DNA of 64,000 bases from Siphonodentalium dalli (taxonomy: Eukaryota > Mollusca > Scaphopoda > Gadilida > Siphonodentaliidae), in contig CP136063.1 in NCBI GenBank assembly GCA_032622095.1, forward strand, positions 68,859,980 through 68,923,979, in the 5' to 3' direction. Shown in pieces: positions 40,801 to 52,800 of the stretch. The notes under the pieces were generated by a model, which saw nothing but the letters and a program-made list of their open reading frames with translations, made no database searches and was not told the DNA's origin. Position 1 is the stretch's first letter, and the number at the start of each line of letters is the position of its first letter. A program made the position numbers and the translations under genes.

Positions 40801-43800
40801 AAAACGTTATGATTGGGAGTTGGTCAATAGAAATTAAAGGTTCGTCTAGTGATGGATTTACAATGTGATGTAACTAGCTACTGGTAATGTGAAAAACGTT
40901 ATGATTGGGAGTTGGTAATTAACTACTGGTAATGTGAAATACGTTATAATTGAGAGTTGGTAATTATAAATTAAAGGTTCGTCTAGCGATGGATTTACAA
41001 TGCGATGTAATTAGCTACTGGTAATGTGAAAAACGTTATGATTGGGAGTTGGTAATTAACTACTGGTAATATGAAAAACGTTATAATTGAGAGTTGGTAA
41101 TTATAAATTAAAGGTTCGTCTAGCGATGGATTTACAATGCGATGTAATTAGCTACTGGTAATGTGAAAAACGTTATGATTGGGAGTTGGTAATTAACTAA
41201 TGGTAATATGAAAAACGTTATAATTGAGAGTTGGTAAATAGAAATTAAAGGTTCATCTAGCGATGGATTTACAATGTGATGTAATTAGCTACTGGTAATG
41301 TGAAAAACGTTATGATTGAGAGTTGGTAAATAGAAATTAAAGGTTCATCTAGCGATGGATTTACAATGTGATGTAATTAGCTACTGGTAATGTGAAAAAC
41401 GTTATGATTGAGAGTTGGTAAATAGAAATTAAAGGTTCGTCTAGCGATGGATTTACAATGTGATGTAACTAGCTACTGGTAATGTGAAAAACGTTATGAT
41501 TGGGAGTTGGTAATTAACTACTGGTAATATGAAAAACGTTATAATTGAGAGTTGGTAATTATAAATTAAAGGTTCGTCTAGCGATGGATTTACAATGTGA
41601 TGTAATTAGCTACTGGTAATGTGAAAAACGTTATGATTGGGAGTTGGTCAATAGAAATTAAAGGTTCGTCTAGTGATGGATTTACAATGTGATGTAACTA
41701 GCTACTGGTAATGTGAAAAACGTTATGATTGGGAGTTGGTAATTAACTACTGGTAATGTGAAAAACGTTATAATTGAGAGTTGGTAATTATAAATTAAAG
41801 GTTCGTCTAGCGATGGATTTACAATGCGATGTAATTAGCTACTGGTAATGTGAAAAACGTTATGATTGGGAGTTGGTAATTAACTACTGGTAATATGAAA
41901 AACGTTATAATTGAGAGTTGGTAATTATAAATTAAAGGTTCGTCTAGCGATGGATTTACAATGTGATGTAATTAGCTACTGGTAATGTGAAAAACGTTAT
42001 GATTGGGAGTTGGTAAATAGAAATTAAAGGTTCGTCTCGCGATGGATTTACAATGTGATGTAATTAGCTACTGGTAACGTGAAAAACGTTATGATTGGGA
42101 GTTGGTAATTAACTACTGGTAATGTGAAAAACGTTATAATTGAGAGTTGGTAATTATAAATTAAAGGTTCATCTAGCGATGGATTTACAATGTGATGTAA
42201 TTAGCTACTGGTAACGTGAAAAACGTTATGATTGAGAGTTGGTAAATAGAAATTAAAGGTTCGTCTCGCGATGGATTTACAATGTGATGTAATAATGACA
42301 TATATATATGGATACCCATCTGCAATGGATGAAGTATACAACTAAGTTGCGGACTGAAGGACCAGAATGATAGGTGATGCTCCGACAGGTATGAGAACAT
42401 CAAGATGAAATGATTACAGTAAAGCATGATGTATCGGGGTGTTGTTGTTACGTATATACTATTTGGTGTGAATATTAGATGAGATATTTGGTAATACACA
42501 TCGGTAACGTTCCTCCGTTATGGTCATTCCTTGTGAGACGTGACCATATTTGGAGGCCGACTTCATTGTGAGCAGGTGTTGGGTGTGATTAAGATGTGTG
42601 TGATTTCTGTAAAGAACCGAGCACTGATATTCAAATTTGGGTTCTACTCTACGTATCACGGGTATAATATGCAATTAGTGCTATACGTCCTTGTCAGGTT
42701 GTGGGCATATAATCGGACATGGATAGTTATGTCACAAACAACAACTCCAATTGCAAAAGTCAATTCAATTCATATACTCGTCGTCAATTAAACATATAGA
42801 GAGGGATATATACAATGTTACAATTTCAAAAGTGTGTACACTATGTTGGATTGTGCGAGCGTGCGGTGCTTTATGTGGATAAAGAGGACGTAAAGCAGCT
42901 AGTGATATCCGTTCTTTTAGGTGTTGGTTTACATCGACTGTCCGTTCCATTAGTAGCATATAGTTGCGTGTCACATCTGAAAAGCCGACGAAAATCCTAT
43001 ATCGGAATTACGTCTCTGGAAGTGTCCATAAAATTTCATTTCAACGACGACGCGGCATTCCCAACATGAGGTAATAAACCGTTCCCAAATATGGTGTGCA
43101 TTCCTGGCTTAGTATTTAGAAATAGTTATAAATACAACTAGATGCGAAATAATAATCAGTCATGAATATCGTTGACTGATAAAAAGAAACTTAACTGACG
43201 TCCGAGATATAAATAGTTAGAAATACTTGTAGATGCGAAATAATAGTTAGCCACGAATATCGATGACTGATAAAAACTCGATGATGTCTCCTATATTGCG
43301 ATGAGTAAACTAAATGATGGATATATCGCCTGTATTCAGTTTTCCAACAATAGTTGAGTTTGACAATGCGTGGGAAAATTGTCAAACGTCATTGACCTCT
43401 GAACTCTGACGTGATCCGCTATGCCATAAACTAATGAAATCGCGCGCAGTCTGCGTCACTCTCCAATGAAATGGAGGGTATTCATTCAAAATGAGAACCT
43501 ACTTTTAATAGAGAGTTTCAGAGATGTAATTCCGATATATCTTCGTCGGATTTTCAAAGAAACTGAGTATAGGGTGTATGCTCGGACAATTAGATGTGAC
43601 GTTTCGTTAATATCCGGCTCTATCCTGCATTTCAACATTCTACATTTAGCGGAAAGACTGATATCTTTCGGCCAACCACACTGTATGGCTATTGCCGAGT
43701 AAACACTACTGCGTAAACAATAACGGATACCAAAACATGTCAACACAGCTGATACATAGCACACTACAATATGTAATGTGAATGATCGATGAAGCATGCA

Positions 43801-46800
43801 TGAATATGGCAGAACTAAATTGAAAGTTAATTGGATATTGGCGATTAAATAAAATAATATTTAGCAATTGTGGTAAATACAATACAATACCATTGCAATA
43901 TGTTATAAGCTGTTATCCTGCAATGTCAACGTTATAAGGATTGTCCGTGACATTCCGGACTCGGATAAAACTAAATGTCTCTAGTTCAATAAAGTGCCAT
44001 ATACGCACTAACAAGTCATTTACCGTACGAAAACATGAACATTTTATTTCAACTTGGAAGTCATTTCGAACTAGAACAACATTGTATTGAGACACAAAAC
44101 AGTTCCACCGGATTTGTTTTTCATTTTGGTCGCCATGTTAGTATCAATCATCGCTTTCACTTAATCGGCTGGCTGATACATATAAATAAACTATATTCAA
44201 CATAACACCATAACTCATAAAGCGCATACATCATTCTGGTCCGGGTTACACACGTCATGTGTACAGAGCGTCAACATCAAATTTGATAGCCATTTTGCAC
44301 GGCTTGTGTTGAATTACTTTCCCTAATCTATAATTTGAACGAAGGAACAGTTGTTTTGTTCGATCGTTAGGTAAAAACTCAAGACATTGTCATCTTCTCT
44401 CTGGAAATGTTTTATGAACAATCTTGCACAAATCCAGAACAACATCATGTCAAAAATTGTATGGGTGGTTTCAGGATGATAAATATATACATGCTTTTAT
44501 AGCACATGAACGAACATCCAATTTAACAACCCGTAGTCTCCTGTATATTCTTGTAGTTTCCCTTACGAAATCTCGATTTCACTGCTTTCAATTTCCTCGA
44601 ATGACATGTTAAATGGAAGGGAATATCGTTGTCAAATTGGATTATTTCGTTAGAACTTACCGAGTTATACAGTGCCTTCATTCTGTCCACCGTCACGAAC
44701 TTCTTTAAACTAGCACCGTGATCAAGAAGAAGGTCAACGAAGTGCGGTTGGTTGGAGTTTAGCGCCGACGCCAACGCATCGTGCAACTCCACAATCTGAG
44801 AAATAGATGAACTAGTGTCAGGGCAATGTCAAGGCGATGTGTTGGTTCTGTCCAACTTAGACTTTCGTTGTAGAAAAGTAGAACATCGAACGTCCAAGCA
44901 CGCACCCTCTTACGGTTGAATATTTCCAACTTATATAGTCGTATTATTTTTTTGTTTTAAAATGACGGATTGAAGGGAAATATTCGACTTTTTGTCTGAA
45001 ACAAATGTCACACCATCGAATGGTGGTAACACCAAACTATCACCACTGTGAGATATGGGATCCATGCACCGAGCCAATTTGTTTACATGTGTCTTTTTGT
45101 GTAAGATAGAGCAACCATATTGTCAATTTATCATATATATTAGAATCGTAACCCGCAAACATATGGGTATCGGGGGTCTATTCGTTTAAAGTGCAAAGCA
45201 CATTAGGCCGACATTTATTCATCCTAAGCGAAGTTGGTTCGATCCCTGATATTCGTGGTCTTTTGACTTACACGTACACACGTGTGTCTGTGTAAGTTTG
45301 TCGATTGATACTCGTTGACTGTGGTTTCTTCGTGCAGTGGAGGGAATGTTTTCTTGCTGAAATTAACTCACAGAACGTTGTTTTCCCCACTGGTGAAACT
45401 GACATTATTATGATAACGGCATAGGGGTGACACGACGATAAACTGCAGTAAACAAAACCAACGCTGTCTAAATTGGCAGGAAACGTCAGTTTATACTAAA
45501 TACCTACTGCCGAGTAGTCTCCTTTAGGAAATGTGTAGATAATAAGTTGTACATATAGTTTGAATTTATAATCAGAACATTTCCCACATTTCTTTAACAA
45601 TTTTATAATTTTTAATATGTTAAGCCAATGCATTCTCTTATATATGCGAGGCGACCTATGGTCGACTCGCATATATAAGAGAATGCATTGGCACAGGGCC
45701 CTTCTGTTGGATAAAGGGTTAATATATGTTCCTTAATCATTAATACTGTATTTCACATTAGGTGATTGTCCCAGCTCGAGATTCTCAAGGAGTTGAAGTA
45801 CCCATTGCACGTTATAATGTTAATATACAGTCAATTTTCACCACGAACCATTTGAAATCTCCAAATATATAGAGTGTATACGCACCATTGGCTGCCCAGT
45901 GGGCTTGACGCTAAGACTTATCATGTCAGGTGTATGGGTTATGTAGCGGGATATTCCCAAATGGTCCGTGGGGTAATAAGGTATACACACCGTTAGTGGT
46001 TTCTCGGCGTCTGCGAACACGTATTCTCGTGTGATATCGATCCTGTTCATGGCCATCGTTAATACTAGTCTGTCACTTGCTCTTTTCGTTGCTGTGGAGG
46101 AAAGAAACGGCTGGATATTTTCTTTTTATATTCGTGTATACGCCTGTTGTTATTATAAGCGTAAAGTGTGAACAGGGGATTTTCTAAAAAAAAGAAAGAA
46201 GATAATAGTTAGGGAGCCCGCATATGTTCTATTTACACTTTTGCGTACAAAAGGTTTGACCCCCTAAAGTTGGTACCAATAATGGAACATTCTGAAAAAC
46301 CGATTTCTTAAGTTGCGCATTCCTGGGGTTTAGGGCCCGCCGAACCCCAAAAAGTGCCAAAAATCACTTCTATTTACACTTCTGCGTACATCGATGAATT
46401 TTGGTTTGATGATACTCCTAAGTGTACTGATTAAGAAAACACAACTTAAGAAAGGGTTTTTCCTGGGGTTTTCAGATAAGAAAGGGGGTCCCATGCTGAA
46501 CCCCAAAACGTGATTTTTCACTTTTTTTTACACTTTCGCGTACAACCCATAATTTTTGGTCTCAAAGTATTTTGATATATACTAATCATAAAAACACAAC
46601 TTAAGAAGCAACTTTTCCTGGGGTTTTAAGATAAGAAGGGGGTCATCGGGTCACCCCTCAAAACGTAAAAAATCACTTTTATTTACATGATTGCATTCGT
46701 CCAACGTGTGTGTATGTGCGCATACCCCTGGAACGTTGCACTATTACAACCAATACATCCCTAAATCGATACGATCAACTTACGAAATATATATTCATGT

Positions 46801-49800
46801 CGTTTTCTGATAAGAACGAGACTTGTAAACCCCCCCCCCCCCCCCCACCACAACCCAATCCATTTTCTAGAACTATAAGGCAGCCAGTTTTATGAAAATT
46901 ATAGCGGGAAAATCTAGTAAAATGTATACAAATGACACTTTTTTGCGCCAAAATTTAAACTCACCATCCAAGATGGCCGCCAAAATGGCCGCCGGAAGTT
47001 GAAAATATGACATTTTTTCACAAATATCTTCTAGATCAATTCATGCTGTTTGGAACTGATTGAGTAATGCAACTTTATTTTATGTTTTGTATATTAACTG
47101 ATTATTGGAGCAATTAAATATGCAATTATTGGGGTCCTAACCCCTTCCGATCCCTCAAAAATTCGATTGTACAGAATGCGGTATAAAATTTCACAAAAAA
47201 TCACAATCGGGATTCTAGTCATATTTCAACAAGAAATGAACAGAACTTTGTAATGTAAATGAGGCATATCATTACCTATGAATATTCCAAATCACTGGAA
47301 CCAAAATTATTCTACCTCTTTCAACCTCTCAAATGTATTAAAATCCATTGTTCATCATACTTGCTCAGATTATATACACAATGAAGATAATGATAAGAGA
47401 AACTCACTATTTTTTGCCAGGTAGATCCAGATTTTGTTGTTAACAATATCTTGTCATTTTGGCTGTATTTATGCAAAACGTGCATCTCCCCATTAAGTCA
47501 GTATAAAGAGTCGTCAGATAAGCAAAAAGTGAGTTTTGGCCATCCGTGTATTAGCACACTATTCGGTAGAGTAGATCGGCTTGATATTATGTTGGTTTGT
47601 TGGTGTTTACCCACGCAAATAAGTGTACAGAATGAAAATGTGTTCCTGGTTGTGTGCACACAGTTGAACGATGTGCAATAACCTGTCACTATACTGATTG
47701 CAAATGTCACGTATATGCAGACTAAAGCTCATGTCAATGAATAAAACTGATAACAATATCCCCATTGACGATTGTACCAATGATTAAGATTGTCGAAAAT
47801 TCTAACCACATCGACGGTAAAATTTCAGGAAAAAAACAATTGTTGAACTACACACAAATGTAAATATTTACTACTTTATTTGGGACGCATTATTGGGCAT
47901 AAATATTACGGCAATGATTCCGCGAATAATAATCACTGCGTGTTCTTCGTTTATAAAAATGACGCTGTTCTCTGACTATATAGATATCAAGTTTATGCAG
48001 ATAACATATAATGGCATTGATATTGCTTTTTGTACACGAAGTGGGGTGTCTCTCATTACTTTAAATATCCAGGTAAACATACTCAATAACATTTTCGCCT
48101 CATGCAATCTACCACCTGGATGGAGTGCAGCAGATTGAAACGCCGTCAGTACTTACAATTATCATAATGTTAGGACAGGAAAATCTCAAATATTTGTTTT
48201 GTTTTCTTTGACTCTATACCTAGTAACATCATACCTATCACCAAAGCCCTGGGTATATGGCGACGTCAATATAAAACGATGTCTCGCTCGAGACAACGAT
48301 ATCAAACACCATGCATCAGTAACTGTAAGTGAGAGATTATATACCCTACCATGCCCATATAATCTACTATATATTTACCATAATTCGGGGTGGACTTTTT
48401 ACAATTTCGGCGATTGTCGGAAGGAATTGCACACATATTTTGTATTCATCCCAAAAAATAATGATAGGCCGCATATATAATTAATTATAATTCAAATAAA
48501 GCTGACCGTGATGTACAGTAATCATGTTAACAACTTTGAGTCAACTCAACACTCTCAGACTACTATTCATATTTTATTTCACTGAAATATGAACAATTGG
48601 GGAATGTACAATTCTTATGTGGGATTATTGGGGATCTTCAGTAAGCTGTTCCAGACATATACCCTAGAACTTCCTAGAAAACGAATGTTCTGGACTTCAT
48701 TATGCAGACCTGATTAGTATGTGTCGTGATATACAAACAAACCTTTCATCAGAGCCCTGAGTACTGCGACGTCGATTTCACATGATGTCTCGCTTGATCC
48801 ACCAAGTTCAAACACCGTCAGCAGATGTAGTTGAGCGATGATGACTTCCACCATGTGCATATGATCGTCGAGTTTAGGATTGCCAAGGTAGTGTACAATG
48901 ATCCGCTCCATATCATGTTTTTGTTCCTTGCTGAATGTTCGGCTGCCACTGAAATAAGCAGTCTCAACATTCTTTATTTCATTTATATACTGAATGAGTT
49001 ATCCCATTCAGTTGTAAAATTATATATTGCTAGGGTATATCATCCATCTGAAGCGGAGTTCAGATATAATCAGACGGCGGGCAGATAATACAGGTGGAGA
49101 AGGATTCCTGGTCATTGTTGGAAGTTTCCAAATGATAATTTCGAGAAAGGGACTAAGTTTAAGTGGCAGCAGAACAACCTGAAACCATATCTCCACAACC
49201 AATACAATTCGCTTCACTGTCACTTAAATGGTAACTGTGGAGCTTAGTACAAATTGACTATATTGGTCAGTTTACATGACCATACACGATCATGTATTGC
49301 TTAAACCAGTCAGGCACACTCTGCTTTCAATTATTGTAGTTATATTTAATTATCATAGTTGCATATGTATACTGCTGATTTATGAATTAAATAAAAAGCA
49401 AAATCATATTTCACAATAATAGTTCAAAATCAGTGTTTTGTACCAATTTGGTACCATACAAGTATATTTGTTTCGTGATCAAATAACACACCTCGATCCA
49501 TGTGAATATCGTAAGGAAGTCAATTATCAAATAACACACCTCGATCCATGCGAATATCGTAAGGAAGTCAATTAACATTAAATTGGCATCACACTTTTTT
49601 CATTATTTAATAAAATAAGCGTAAATTATAACTTGCATTTGGAGACTGTCGACAAATTGTTAAAGGCACGGGGGGCCTTAGTTGTCGAAAATATTCATAT
49701 TTGTTCAGAAAAACATTAAAACGAATACAGTTTCGTCCATATATACCATGACCATCGCGTAAACAGCATGCTATCATAAAGACCTACTACATTTTACCTA

Positions 49801-52800
49801 CGCAAGAGCCTGATTGTGTTACAGAAGACATAACAACGCTACTGGCTAATCACACACAAATGACATACACGCTCTTTATTAGTTCCATATAATGAATTCC
49901 CCAACAAAGAAAAACGCTCTTTGTGTTTACATCATAATATAAACAAACACCAGAAAAGTAACTTTTATGCTTTTGTTTACATAACAATGGTCAAACATCG
50001 GACAATAACATACTGTTTATGAGATATTTCTTATTTATATACGAACAAAGTCTGTCTACATTTTAATGTTCTTTCTGTTTGTGGCGGTTTTTGCCGGGTG
50101 GAAATATTTTCACAGGATACCCACCGCCAAGGCCTCCCGTACATTTAAGAGCACATATTGGGTGCGCTTTGTGATGCGCGATCCAAACGGAAAAACACGT
50201 GGATTTAGAACTGCAATAGTTCAACATATCCTCGCGCAAATGTGAAATAGGTACATAATGTGATTATTTATAGGTACATAATGTGATTATTTATAGGTAC
50301 ATAATGTGATTATTTATAGGTACATAATGTGATTATTTATAGGTACATAATCTGATTATTTATAGGTACATAATGTGATTATTTATAGGTACATAATGTG
50401 ATTATTTATAGGTACATAATGTGATTATTTATAGGTACATAATGTGATTATTTGATTCTAAAAAAGAAGATACTTGAGTCATTGCCGTTATTTCGTTTTA
50501 TGGTGTGGGCCACAGAGAAAACACATGTTAAAGAGCGTACACCTGAACGGTTGTGGGTTGGCTTATTTGTGTAATTGTCCGCACATAATCTGCTTGCTTT
50601 TGAGTCGATAATGTGACTAAAATGCTCCCTTTTCAGCACATTATCGGCTCGGCATGAGACGATTCTAAGCAGGTTATCTACCCATAACAAGTTCTGCTAT
50701 AAGCCGATAATATGCTGGTTTTTGGGAGAACAGGCTGATTAGTTAAATATAGCTATACTATTTTAGTATCTGACCTGTTAATTCAACACGAAATAGATCA
50801 ATGTCAAGGGTAATCAACTTTACAGTTAGAATCATCTAAAAGTGTTTACCAAAATGAGAGGGTGAGATACATAAAACACCTTATCGCCACCTCCCTGACT
50901 GTCGGACTAGTGCAGGTCGATTTCGACATGTACCAACTTGTGAAACTTCCATTGCTCTCACATAGCGGAAGTTATGCCAAATGACCAACTCATTCAAATC
51001 AATAATGTCGTTGACTAACAATCACCATTATTAATAGTATACAACACTATGTGTTCTGCAATATTGGTGACAATACCAAGTTATATAAATGAAATGGGAA
51101 TTTAACAGCAAACATTCAATTTATCACATTCTAAATTGACACGGTAGAATAAGAGTATCACCCCCTCTGTTGGTACATGAGATTCAGACCATTTGCAGAT
51201 AGGACGTGGGAGTCATACCCCCTGTTAACTGTATACTGGGGATGCATAGACCCAATTTAACCGGCTTCATCAACATGACTGCTCCGCATATTTGACAACA
51301 CACAATAAGACAAATTTGCATTAGGTTACACTGGTGTAAATGTTTTCCATAGGCCTCAGTGCTAACGTTTTAGCGTATAGTGTTGGCAATATAAATGTTG
51401 GGTCCAAAATTTTCTTTAAATCTGAAAAATTGACATTTTGGGAAACTTTTTACACAAAAAAAAATCATGTCTGTCTAGCAGGGAATTCGCCTTTAAATCT
51501 TATGTTTTCGTAACTAGTGTCAGAACCGCATAAAAAATAGTCATATTTTAGACCACACCAAAAAATTCAAACTTCACTACAAAGGGTTAATTCCTGTGCC
51601 AATGGTTATTTTACCTATGGGAAATCATAGGGAAGAGGTGTGATGATTTTTTTATGTGAAAAGCACACAAGGCTATTGACCAATCAGGGCCCAGTGTCTA
51701 TTTTATTCTCTCCTATATATTCCTCCCGCATCCGCTAGATGTCACTCGGAACCTTATTTACACCAGTGTAACCATTATTTCCACAACAACAGATTCTGAC
51801 ACAATTTTATATAATTGAGTCCATGCAGTAATCGTGATGTGTTGGTGTCTGGATACTACTTCATCAAATGTGATAAACACTGTGATATTAGTGTAAATAT
51901 ACTAATTATGTAATCCATATTTTATTAAGTGGTAGGCATGAATCGACACGATTCACCCCTCTCTGTTAACATGTGATCAGGATGCATGTGGGTAGCGGCG
52001 ACTCCATCAATAATTCGAGTTATTGAAGCAAACTGTTGTTGGACTTACTGTGAAACTCCTGTGTCCTTTTCGTGTATCTGTGCGGCGTGAGCCAATATAT
52101 CAGCAACTCGTCCAGAACCCTGATGAAGTAGATAACTCGTATAGCGAATCCTAGCGTGACTATGTTAAGGCATCAAATCAAAATGTGCAGTTGTTTCATT
52201 GCGATCAATTTGACTGGCGTCGCACAAAATGAAAGACACATTTATAACAATGGCTAAATTTCAAACACAAGTAGATACATTGCAAAATCTGAATTATGGT
52301 TTGATCAATCAAGCCTTGTTTGAAACAGTCCACTTAACACTGCCATTGTATCTTCCATGGTTGTTGGTTTTAACACTTTACCCAACAGAACGCCCAGAAA
52401 CGCCCAAATGAAGCTTCAACAGCCTAAATTATCTTGGGTCTGTCTCAATAAAACCATACAAATATGGATATCATTGGAACCGGCTCATTGACCACATTGT
52501 GATAGTTACAGTTATGCCCTGTGCCAATGCATTCTTTTATATATGCGAGTCGACCATAGGTCGCCTCGCATATATAAGAGAATGCATTGGCCTAAATAAA
52601 ATCTTTTTTTAACACTTTTTACCATTTTTTCTTACATTCTTTAACAATTTTATAATTTTTAATGTGTTAAGCCAATGCATTCTCTTATATATGCGAGGCG
52701 ACCTATGGTCGACTCGTATATATAAGAGAATGCATTGGCACAGGGCCGTTCTGTTGGGTAAATGGTTAAGCGACCGCGGACTAACCGACACAAACACAAA

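Noticed and set aside
33806-42292. Possible CRISPR-like reading of the regular repeats
   Set aside because: The units are contiguous tandem repeats without unique spacers, in animal intronic DNA; this is a satellite.
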